NCBI GenBank assembly: GCA_032158295.1
Contig: CM063250.1
Coordinates: forward strand, 4,947,001 to 5,011,000
Length of the DNA stretch: 64,000 bases
From: Pycnopodia helianthoides
Lineage: Eukaryota; Echinodermata; Asteroidea; Forcipulatida; Asteriidae
Direction: 5' to 3'
Shown: positions 47,344 to 58,284 of the stretch, in pieces
How the letters are laid out: each line of letters opens with the position of its first letter
How positions within the stretch are numbered: the first letter of the stretch is position 1
Made by a program: the position numbers and the translations under genes
Notes under the pieces: model-generated
Databases searched by the model: none
What the model was told of the DNA's origin: nothing
What the model saw: the letters and a program-made list of their open reading frames with translations, nothing else

Positions 47344-49591
47344 TCTGCGTTGAAAGTTCCCACCCTGGAACCTACTGCCGAAATCGTCTTGTTCTGCCGC
47401 AGATCTCTCCTTGAATCTCAACCTTCCTATGATAGTAAAGAGAAAACAAAAGTACAAGAACACACATTAAAGGATTGCTATTCTAAAGATAGTTTCATTG
47501 TTGCAGTTTATTAAAAGTGCACTACAAATTGTTGATCTGGTAGTAGGCTGATTTTTCACAAATTATTATTATTATTATTTTTTTTACCAAACTTGGGCAG
47601 TGCGTTTGAGATCGTTCCAGTATGCACCGTTGAGCAGGGTTGAGCAGGGTGGGGAGGGGGGAGAGCGAGAGAGTGAAGCTCCACCTTCGAGGTACCGCGC
47701 CGGTTCTAAATCGTCAAGCGAGCCGGCGACATGTGTTATATATCATTAGCCATTTCTATGACGTACAAAGTCCACTCAACTGGAACCGATGTTTCGGGGA
47801 ACTACACGGCGAACTGCTATAAATAATGTGCTTTACATGAAACCCGCCGGGCGCAGAGGACAAAGAAGCATAGCACGCAGTGACACTATTTTGTTACCGC
47901 TCGATTCGGTAAATAATGGCATGCATTTTAATAATGCCACCCCATTCAGTGAATTGTCCGTTATGACGAGAGAAAAAAAAAATATCTAAAAATAGGATGG
48001 AGCTGAAGCGGAAACAAGACAGTGCATAATCATGGAAATAAATTAACACGGTGCGTTGTTATTGTTGTCGTGTAGTTTGAGAATTAAAACACCTTCTACG
48101 CTCCCAATCATGGTTTTGTCTGAAAAAAAAAGTTGTTAATTTTCGGGAAACGTTTCTTGGTCAAAGTCGGGCTTCCCAAAGATAGCAGGGTTCCTCTCTT
48201 ACCCAATGTTGTTAGCCATAAGAACTGACAGAAGACGTCCCGCACACACGACGACGGTACCGTTCGTGTGTGAACCAATGGCAAGTCGCCTATTCAAGAC
48301 ATTACCTTCTTTATACGAAACACCAACACGGCACCAACATAAATCAACCGAAAGCATTTCGTTTCCTAAAACTGCGTCTTCAATGACATTGTTGTTTTCT
48401 TTGTTGAATGTGTTTGTTGTTTACGATTGAACAGAAACCAGGAAACATGTAGAGCTACACATTGTTTGTGTTTGTTTTTACGAGCCTTTTTCTTTTGCAG
48501 AAGCTCCGAGTTCCAGAGAACAGTCAATTTGTGACGTAGACCTGCGTCATTAGCTTGAACCGAGGGTCACAGAGTCTAAAACGAGTCGACCTTTCCCGGA
48601 ACACTCTCGCGTGGCCGGCGTTTGCACACACTACCGGCGAGCAGGCAATTGGTGGGTTCCAACTTCAACTTGATAACCGAACAATGAGAACTTATTTTTG
48701 GGTGCGCACAGTATCGTACAGCTGGCACAGTACTAACAGGTCAACCATGGCGGTATGCCAAAACAGTAGAATCCCATCTGCGTCAAGACTGAATTTCGAG
48801 AATTGGTAAGCGAGAACGTACGTGATCGGATCAGACGCTTTGTGTAGTCAGTGCCGGCACAGCGGCCTTGATGCTAGTTGTTTTTGTCAACATGAGCGCC
48901 CCTTGATATCGCCGCTGGTAGTCCTCATCAGTAGCGGCTGACTCGAGGAGGCGAAATGGTGAAGTTGATCTCGACTTGCAGAGGCTCGATGAGCAGACTG
49001 AGCCGAGAGACTGTCCAGCTCAGTTAGGAATCTGTCTACAGTCACGACCAAGTTGTCTTTCTCATCATTGTCTTTTTCAGTCTAATTTCCAAGTATTTAC
49101 TCAACTCTAGCCGATGATTCAGTTCTTCAATTTGATAAACAATTGTTGATAGTTTAATCCACTTCGGCGCAGGTTTTCATCATCTAGGTTTCCACATAAA
49201 ACAATAGTCATCGACAGATGTACAAACTCATATCAAAAATACAACAAGACCAACCCGTATTCGTAGACTCTTGTCAGTCGTCAAGTTGACGTAGAACAGC
49301 AGCACAGCAAGGCCAGCAAAAATTTTTGTTGAAATACACATAAATAGGCCTTACGCAAGTGTAAATTCATCGAAGGCCCACCTCACAAGAGTGAGCTAAA
49401 AACAGTAGGCTTATAGCATATCTCGCTTGATTTTATAATAAGGCAAGGACTGCGAGTGCTTAAAATCTAAGTACTGGATTTAGTTTGACAGATGTGTCGG
49501 CATTGAGTCATATGGCCGGTGATATAATTCTCCGTGCGATTATTTGATAATGTACAAGCAATGGGATCGAAGCTATCAAACGCACTCCGCC

Positions 49592-49698
49592 TACGTCATA
49601 CACTCCCTCCAGGGGCTACGGAGCTCTGACGTCAAATTCTGCACTCCATTTAGAACGAGCTCAAAACGTTGCCGCTAAACCACGGGCGATATAAATAG
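49592..49698 (+). promoter_or_regulatory. CRE half-site, full CRE and TATA-like box
   Basis: TACGTCA (49592-49598), TGACGTCA (49627-49634) and TATAAATAG (49690-49698) in promoter-like order on the plus strand. CREs work in both orientations, so this could also serve the minus-strand NR4A gene (ATTATATC lies at about 49515-49522 on that side). Confidence 0.4.
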
Positions 49699-51391
49699 AC
49701 CTGCAGTGTGCATAGCGCATGCATTATGTGGCGTTGGGTTTGTGTACACGCGCTGCATGATGTAGGGAGGGACAGTAGAATATCATTATCAAGTACAATT
49801 CCGACAATAAAAACAAGCTAGTGTACTCGCCTTCACGCAGCGTTTTTTTTATAGGATAACCCAAGAAGAATTTTCTAATTTATTAGGGCGTTTTGGAGGG
49901 GGGAAAAAAGAGTGAAGAAAATTTGGATGTTATTAAGTGGGTAAATTTTGCTAATAGTTAGCAATGGTCCGCATAGCGTGAGGATAGGCTAGGTACTTAA
50001 CATGTAGTGTAATTGCGGCATACCTGGACCCTTTGACCGCTGTCAGCGACGGGACCATATAATTCAACTCAACAGTAGGGCCGGCTGCCTGCCGTACACC
50101 ACAGCTGATCCTACGCCACTTATTTCAAATGCTCCAAATATTTCACCCAGTATCCATAGTCTTTTTTGTTGTTGTTGCATTCTCTGTTTGCTCATTCTGT
50201 ACGAAATGGCAAATTCGCAACAACCAACGCGAATGCAGCAGCATCACATTGTCTCTAAGAAGTTTCATGTCAAAAAAAAAAAAAAAAAAAAAAAAATCAA
50301 AACAGCTCTCAGCAACTATTATAAAATTATTGTTTTGTGAACCACATCAAGTCGTTATTCTTTTAAGACCAGCCAGATTGTTTTCGTTTTAATTATATAT
50401 ATAATTTTTTTTATAATCTGAATTACCATGACGACGCTAATTCCAAGTCAAATGGTGACAAACCTAGATTTGTAATGGTTTCGTTCTGAAATTGACGCAA
50501 TTGCAGAACATTTTAAATTTTTTGACTAAATTATCAGCGATTTTGACCTTCATCCTTATATTGAACAAGTGGTGGACTTTTGAACAGGAATTAATTTTTG
50601 TAAGGCAGAAATGACGACAGCAAAAAAAAAAAAAAATAAATAAATATAATATCTATATTTATTTATTATTTATTATTATTTAGTTTGTATAAAAGCAACA
50701 TGCGAAAGATTGCTTTGATCATGTTTTGGAGGCACTTATTCGATTTTACTTCTCTGTCCACATTTTCAAAATCATTATTAAACTACAGTTATTACTGTAC
50801 TCCAAACTATGGGAAGTTTGTATAAAATATTCAGCGCCGTTGACGAGCAACTCTTACTCACATTCTATGCCGTACTCCAAATCCAAAGATCTATTCAAGA
50901 AGTCACTCTTTATTTCAGGCGAATCTTTAGTTGTTTCAAGCATGAGGGTTGACTTAAAAAAAACGCCGAGTTGACATTTGAAAAGAAAAAGCCGTCATCT
51001 CAACTTTTTGAATATTTTTTGAAAATATTCAAGGCATAAATGAATACAGCTCCATCTAGCTGGAAAGGTGAATTTATTTTTACTTTTTGAATTTTGTTAA
51101 ATGGTGACACTTATTTTGTTTTATTATTCTTATTTTTGAGGGGAGCTGCAAGGGAGTAATTCTGATTTGATGTGCAGCCACAGAAAAAAAGTTTTTAAAA
51201 AATGCATTTACAAAAGCGACTATTGAGTTTTTAATGGGTACAAAAAACAGGTCAGCACATAATAAATACATAAATCCACATTTTGGGATAATTTACGGCA
51301 TTTTTTGAGGTGACGAATGCACCAAAAGCTCGTTTTTTTTTTTTAAGCTGCTAGCACCTGGATAAAATCACGAGAGAGAAAAAAAACTCAC

Positions 51392-51600
51392 CCAAACGTG
51401 CGTTTCGTGTAGTGTCCACTTTGACGGTGCGGTTAAAACTCTCCAAATGTTCCGTTAGAGGTAAAGATGATGGGCCGTCAAGTTACCGGACGATGTTATA
51501 GCGTATGACCGGGGGTATACATGCAATCACAGCGCATCCAGGCTTAGGGTATTTTAGCGTATAGAGAGAAAGAGAGAGAGCCGACTCGCCGCAGACAGCC
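51392..51600 (-). other. Candidate NR4A noncoding leader exon
   Basis: A strong donor GTTTGG/GTGAGTTTT lies at 51391 on the gene strand. If spliced to the acceptor at 47427, the receptor frame meets a TAA in this exon with no ATG after it, so translation would start at 47343. Short upstream AUG frames are present. The right end is unknown. Confidence 0.4.
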
Positions 51601-51659
51601 TATCTCAACAGACTCCGTCCGATCCGCTCCACACACAATGCCACGCTGGATTCAATGAA

Positions 51660-51845
51660 CTCAGGTATATGACTATATGCCGCAAACGCCAGATCACAGT
51701 CGTTAACGACGTCATCACAATCTACATTTTCGTCATAGGTTTTCGTCATGCATACCTTCACCAATGGACGCCGACCAATCAGAGCGCCAGAAATTTTGTG
51801 CTCATCGTGAACACGGGAATGGAGCCTCATCGACGTGTGACGTCA
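51660..51845 (-). promoter_or_regulatory. Candidate NR4A promoter with CREs
   Basis: TGACGTCA at 51838-51845, a seven-of-eight match CGACGTCA at 51707-51714, and TATA-like CATATAG / CATATACC on the gene strand at 51665-51680. It sits just upstream of the leader exon candidate. Confidence 0.4.
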
Positions 51846-54800
51846 TACACACGCTCCTTGTGAATCGTTTAATTTATTCACCAGAGAAAGAAAATAGACA
51901 GTCGATTACCATAAATCATTAGCATAATATAACCAGCAACGTCAATGGATGCAGCCCTCCAATCGGATGGTCCGTTACATGACCTGATTATCGTCCGATT
52001 AATTTTTTCGCCATGAAGAAGACATCAGGGGCTTACGCACGGGCGTAATCTCGTTGTGTGCGGAGAGCTTCTATATTTTTAGTATGGAACAGAATGTGTA
52101 GGCAAATTAGGCGACTTGATTCGGTTGCTAAAACTGCAACTGTGTGCCCTTGCCTTGCCGAGGTATTCTTTCGCTAACGATAATGTATCGTAGAGACACT
52201 GTGGTTTCTCAGTGGCTGCCTGTGTCGTCGTGATATTACAATCATTTTCATTTCTAGTTCGCGGAATATTTATTGAGAAAACCTTGCTGTGTGAGGGCTA
52301 GGTTTTTTTTTTTCATAAATAAAGATGAAAGTATTGGAAATATCATTATGAAGACAAAACGTTATGTTTAGGTTCTCGACCTTTGCTGTTGGCTTCGGGA
52401 ACATTTCAGCGTCTCCCCTTTTCAAAGAAAAACCAAAATATCACAACTTGAGCCCCTTTTTTTTGGGTGGATATTGTGGGGGCTCAGTGTCAATATTGAC
52501 TGTATATGGAATGACCGACTATATCAGCAGTTGTAAGTGTGTTAATTATACATTCACTACGCGCTCATCCACCGTACCCAGAACACGTGAATTATTCAGT
52601 GATTATAAGCCAAGTTTATTTTTAAAACAAATAAATTTAGTAACCGATTGTATCCCAACCAACTTCCGCTTGCCAGTGTTTAATTATGCGTAACGGTTGG
52701 GGCTGTTCCCGGAATAAGTTATGTGTCTCAATGGAAATAGATTGGTTACAAAACCTTGTTTACTATCGCGGGGGAAGCCGTCAGCTGTGATTTTGTTTTA
52801 TGTATTATACTTGTTTTAAACATTAATAAAAAAGACTGTTATGCTATAATGGGACGAACTCGAGGTTTAACTGTTGCTCTTGTTTTTCAAAAGTGAATAA
52901 AGCATAACAGGATGCTGAGAGCTTAGTATTATTATTGGAATGGGTGATTTGAAAATATTTGTGAAAACTCAACCTTTGCATCCATTTTTAAAGTAATTAA
53001 TTTGCGGGGAAAATGAGTAAAAGTAGCACAAATTATTTTCCTGTGTCCCGATACCAAATCGATGCTTTGCTAATCTTAAAAAAAAAAAAACACGCTCCAT
53101 CATGGCAGAATATACATGCTAGAAATGTCAAGTATCAGATTTCGTGAAATATGCATCAATAATTCAAACATTTTTTCACAACGTATTCAGACTAATTAAT
53201 AGGCGATGTGAAGTTTAGCGTGGCGGTGGACTGTGTACTCTGTTATATAATCGTTCATCAACATTTTTTTCAATTTTCAGAGAATGTGACAACACTCGGC
53301 TTTTCGAAAGTCATATTCCTGCTAAGCGTTTTCTTAAAAAAAAAAAAAAAACGCCAACAAACGCCACAACCCATCCCCGGTTTCATCGAATTGGTATCTA
53401 TGTCAGCTTTTTGGACTCTGATTTAAAGCCGAATACTTTCAGAATAAAACAAAAACAATATTGTTCCCGCCATGCGAACGGTCCCCCTGATATCTCACCA
53501 GCCCGTAATTCTGCCCCACCGATCCGGGAACTTGACTGCGAAGGTCACTGACCCTGAAAACAATGCGTTTATGCCCTACCCGTCAGGTAGAGGAGCAGTG
53601 TTGGGTACAAAATGAGTACATCAAAGTAGATTGAGAATAATTGTACTGTGTAAATAAAGTTGCCAGTACTGTCTTGCGACCTTCGAGAGGATTTTAAAAA
53701 TATTTTCGAGCCCAACAAGAGTTTTAAGGATATTATTTTACTTTTTTAACAAAAGTGATTTGCATCGATTGATGCATTGGTTCTAGCGTCAGTGCAGCGC
53801 GGGGTTTTAAAACGTTCAGACGACTGTCTGTTTTCTTGTTGCTGGATCGTAAAGCGGTGGGGGTGTAACTTTTTTTCAAAACGAAAAGTACAGCGTACCT
53901 AAACGCTTTACCCCAGATCGGTTTTTAAGTCAAAAGAAAATTCTGTTTCAGGTATTCAGCGAGTTGTGTATATTCTTTTGAATAACATCATGGAAAACAG
54001 CACGTATCATATTCAAAACAAAATTTACTAAGAAAACATAAAACCCCCCCAATAGTTCATCTTGTTTGCCACGAACCATGCTCAGCTTGTGTTTCGTGTG
54101 GTGTTTTGCCTCTGATAATGTCAGCACCAGGTGCTGAAAAACTAGACTGGGCCCATTGTTCGGTAAAGTTCGGGAGGGTCGCTCGCCAACGCCTCTTTAC
54201 AAAACGCCGTTGCTTAAATCATTTTAATGAGGAAAATATTTACCCAAAATTTCACGCAAAACAACGTGTTGTAATGCATTCGATATTATATGAAAAACGC
54301 TGGCTGTGTTTTGCAGGCAGTTGCGGGGCACGTGTGTACACTAACCCACCCACGTAAAAGAATCACTATTACGTACGTATTTATGAATGAACTCGGTCTG
54401 CGTTGGGAGCTGTGTGACGACTGTTCACAGGCCTCGTAGGGGTCTTCTGCGCCTCTGCTTTCGAGTTAATTATTGTGTTGTGTGATCAATAATTCAAATT
54501 TATCGAGACAAAATAACCATTGAATGATTGACTAGATGAGAACATACAAAGCCAGGTTCAATCAATTATATAAAAACAAGTGAAACGCGTGTAAGTGTTT
54601 AGATAGTTTATGATGAAGAATGGTTGACAAAAATTCGAACAGTTCGTGAATAAAACAACAAATATAAAAAAATGATCCAAAACAGAAGATTTGAATTAAT
54701 CAGGACGGTCATTAAAACTTCAGAACCACAGTGGATCACATAAATACAACTTATAGAAAAGAAAAAAACAAATCTTTGAACGCCCTTAGACTAGAGAAAC

Positions 54801-55404
54801 TTTTATGTACAGAATTATGGCTTTTTAAAATTATTATCAAAGACTGATATTCTTCGGGCATTATTTTTTTCCTCCGAAAAAAAAACTTGTTTCATAACTT
54901 TAAAGGAGCGGATTTATTTATTTTCTCCGGATGTAAATAAACCAATAGACGGAACGGCCAGACAGGAAAACAGGGATCAGTCGCTAGATAATGTGACGAT
55001 TCAATTATTTTCCCGAGATACTACTATCGAAACAATAACACGTAATAACAAAAGCAAACGGCGGAGGAGTTTTACTGGGAAAAGGAATTTCTCAGCCTGA
55101 AGGCAAGAGTTGGGGATAAAGCCTATAATGAATCTGTCATAATTTCCGGATTTCGTCTTCGTACTAACTCATTTACTAACAACAACAAAAAGTTTGGATG
55201 TCAAAGATGAAGTTTGTCACACATCTGCAGACTGTTAAACTTTAAAATGACCAAGAACATTTTCGAAAGGAACTTTTCTGAAGAATGTGACGCTCTCATA
55301 TACGCTCTCGACGTTTTATCAAAGTTAGACAACGACACAACAAACGAACACAAAGTGATTTTGTTAACGTACCAAACCTGGTCTGAAGTAGTGTGAAGAA
55401 ACTT

Positions 55405-55455
55405 TAAATTCCTAGAGAAAGTCCAACGCTGGGCAACACCCAAGCTTGTGCCAGG
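55405..55455 (+). mobile_element. Possible LINE reverse-transcriptase fragment
   Basis: Plus-strand frame FLEKVQRWATPKLVPG resembles the LEKVQRRATKLVPG motif near the end of many non-LTR reverse transcriptases. Only about 16 residues, stops on both sides; it could be coincidence. Confidence 0.3.
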
Positions 55456-55745
55456 GTAGCCCACAAAGTTCAGCCTCTTGCTCCAAGAACACAAGACGTA
55501 AGATTCGACGCTTTGTCCTCCGTGCACAATAGTTCCAAGAACAATGTAGTAACACGGTGTCTATGGTGCGTATGACGCATTTATACTCGCGTGCGTTAGG
55601 TTATAAACGCATCTGTTTTGGAGACGTGACTGGGGAAGAACACCCGGCCAAGACCGTGTATTTGGAAGAACAGCCAGTTGGGAATTAAGGCTTTCTATAG
55701 CCGGAGCATGAGCGTTCCCGGTTTGTAACGTTTGCTGAGGCCGTT

Positions 55746-55839
55746 TGACGTCAGAGCAAGACCTCGACCAAGTCCGGTCGCTTCCTAATACGGCATCACA
55801 GACTCATTATCGGCTTGCTATGACGTGTATCTGACGTCA
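55746..55839. promoter_or_regulatory. Pair of full CREs 86 bp apart
   Basis: TGACGTCA at 55746-55753 and 55832-55839, with a TGACGTGT at 55821-55828 between them. Confidence 0.45.
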
Positions 55840-56500
55840 TACAGGCAGACCCTGGAGCTTGGATATGTGAGCAACCGGGGAATGATGAAGAGGGTTATGA
55901 CGGTATTCCAGGGTCCGAAGTTGACTGGGTGCGCCTAAGTCATCAAAGACTTATTTGCACGTTGGTACCAAGTACACAGGCCAAACTTTTCAACAGTTTC
56001 TCCCCAACAGTTGTTAATAGCTTTACCAAAGTGCAGCGCTTAATACAAAATGGAATGATGTTAATACTGGTTGATAAGTTGCCATTTCAACTTATTGTCT
56101 GCAAGGCGTTGAAATTACATCTTAATTGATCTTGCCTGTGTTTCTACTCTGAACAACTTTTCACAACACGGTATTTCATTAAGGGGCATTATTGTGTCCA
56201 GACACCAGACTGGAGAACTTATCTGTTAAAACTATCTTGTGTACTTTCTGGTTCTGCTATCATACAGAGTCATTAAACTGATACCTTGATTACGCAAAGT
56301 TCACGCGGGGTGCGCCTGAACTCTGTGTATATCGTATGTAATACTGTATGCAGTACCTGTGTGGGATGGAATCTTCCAAGTTGTCAAACTTTAACTTATA
56401 CAAAAGTTTTGAAGTTTTACTGACGATAATTGAAACTCCCTCGTACTTTTTTTGTCAGGGTTTTAATGAATGGGATTCGTTAATGATGCAAATTACTTAC

Positions 56501-56810
56501 CTCATACCTCCACGTGGGTCCAGGTAAACACAACAACTCGATCCCGGCAATTACGTTTTTCCCACTCCATGACAAATATTGTGATATCGGGGCGTTCGTA
56601 AATCCCCGGCAAGCCATCGTCATCCGGGATCGCACCGTGAATATTCAGTTTCACTTCCCGCGTAAAACCCAGTATTTTGATCCATCGACCCCTGGCCAAG
56701 GTTCTGTATCTCCAAACATCCGGTTTGCTCCCCATACAGCTCGGAGGAGCAGGCTTTCTCCATCTCAATAGCTCTGACGAAGCCTTTCATTTTCTATGGT
56801 TGTGGTAAAT
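56501..56810 (-). other. Candidate NR4A leader exon with GTAAGT donor
   Basis: GGTATGAG/GTAAGTAATT at 56500 is an excellent donor on the gene strand. The sequence to its right is less AT-rich than its surroundings and holds two open frames: a 56-codon frame starting MKGFVRAIEMEK and ending in TGA, and an 88-codon frame ending THVEV. Neither continues into the receptor frame: the in-phase frame has TGA directly before the donor. If real it is a leader exon with an upstream ORF. The right boundary is unknown. Confidence 0.4.
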
Positions 56811-57269
56811 GAAGACGCGCTATTCCCGTATCCTGGCTGTATAAAACGGAACCAAAAATAGAAACAGTAACTGAATACATGAATTGCAATTGTACTGTTA
56901 CATAAAAGTGTTTCATAAAACGCGTGGGTGTACACGTGGAGAGAGAACTGAAAGGAATTTCTAGGGTATTTCAAGACCTGCTCGTCCCGATTAGAAGAGC
57001 ATTTTGCCGATAAAGTCGAACTGATCAGGACGTGGGTTTTTTTCTCTTGCGGACCTTGTGGAATTTTTGGATGAAAACAAAAATGCATTTTGAAGACCCA
57101 AAACACAGCAATTTTACCGCTGCCTCCCTGATATCGTGTCGATGCAAAAGGTAAGCTTATTTATCGTTTTGTTTCTTAACGGTCATTTTTACATCAGGTT
57201 GTATGACGGCTCTGGATGGGTAAACTTTGCAAGAATTCAATTGCGCTAAGCATGATTGTTTGTTTGTTT

Positions 57270-57302
57270 TTGTAAAAAAATAAATAAATAAATAAATAAA
57301 CA
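57270..57302 (-). repeat. (AAAT)n microsatellite
   Basis: AAATAAATAAATAAATAAAT in the NR4A leader intron region. Confidence 0.8.
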
Positions 57303-57903
57303 TTGATAGATATGTGCAAGGGCAGTAGTGTTCACTAATTCTCCTTATAAAAAAGTCACCCAAGCCTCGGTTTGGGTACATTGATTTGAATGGGATGTAA
57401 ACAATATGGATGCACCCACCAGGATGGAGGTGAATTGGAGCGACAGTCTTGAACAGGATATTATGAAATGTTTGGTTTTAGTTGTTAGCAAATCTGTTGT
57501 CAGTTGGACAGTTTTACTCTCCACTAAATTTGTGCCAGAAAAACCTCAGAAAATTCATTATACTTTGCCTTTCAGTTACTTTGTTCAATGGCTACTTGCA
57601 ACAATGAACGTTGACTTCACAATAGCCCTTCTTTTAAAGTAAACAACAGTTTTTGAGTAAAACAAAAGTGAAACAGAAAATGTTGTTGATTTTCCGTTTT
57701 GAATCGTTTTTATATGGATTCGTCATGGTGACGAAATCAAGATCGTTTTTGTATGTTGAATATCAGATCAAAATGAGGTCATGGCATACGTAATTAAACT
57801 GTTTCCAAAACACAAGAGGTGACCACTTCATTTGCATATAATAGTTTATTAGAAAAACTCGTATTTATACTGTAACTTTATAAAACATGAAACAATCGCT
57901 TAC

Positions 57904-57934
57904 TGAATTTATTTAATACAGCATTAGCAGCCAT
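57904..57934 (-). CDS. NR4A: Candidate distal first coding exon of NR4A (10 codons)
   Basis: ATG at 57934 in a strong context (AAAG before, G after) starts MAANAVLNKF and leaves one base at donor TTCA/GTAAGCG. Joined to the acceptor at 47427 the phase is right and the frame runs open for 27 codons into MMLVSPAASS, predicting a 38-residue N-terminal extension (804 aa). This ATG is the first AUG after the predicted start site near 58074. Supported by phase, context and promoter elements, not by homology. Confidence 0.42.
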
Positions 57935-58073
57935 CTTTAAAGAAAAAAAAAAAAAAACGACCGCCGCAGATTTGCAAGTTTCGAAGCCCTTTTGTTTTGG
58001 CTTTGAATTCGAAATGTAATTACTAATTGTTCGCAGTTTCCAGCTCGGACACAACTCTTTGGCGATGTAAGAA

Positions 58074-58284
58074 TGGGACAATGCACCATCCTTTTATATA
58101 GTCGCCGTATACGGCCATCAGTCACAAGCCGTGATGAAAGCTGTTCTTAATATAGCCGTTCGTTTGCACCCACTAAGGCCATACCTCATCTTGTTTTACG
58201 CGCTGACGTCACAACCTGGCTCCGCGTAAGACATACCTCCCCAATATATACCCTGCGACCATGGCAAGCGTGCCAATGACGTCA
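58074..58284 (-). promoter_or_regulatory. Candidate distal NR4A promoter: TATA, initiator, two CREs
   Basis: On the gene strand, TATATAAA (complement of 58093-58100) is followed 26 bases later by an initiator-like CCCATTC (complement of 58071-58077). Full CREs lie upstream at 58204-58211 and 58277-58284. CRE-plus-TATA promoters are known for vertebrate NR4A genes. No AUG lies between the start site and 57934. Confidence 0.5.

Larger units (their letters stand above)
47427..57903 (-). other. NR4A 5' leader intron(s) and upstream control region
   Basis: About 10.5 kb with few interspersed repeats, unlike the FLVCR introns. It contains clusters of CREs, two further candidate leader exons (51392 and 56501), a small retroelement-like fragment (about 55410) and A/T homopolymers (50270-50297, 50620-50690). 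Repeat-poor DNA next to a developmental or immediate-early gene often reflects regulatory content; this is inference. Confidence 0.5.

Noticed and set aside
57406..57642. 78-codon plus-strand frame MDAPTRMEVNWSDSL...
   Set aside because: Reads somewhat protein-like, but no motif, partner exon or homologue was recognised; left out as unsupported.
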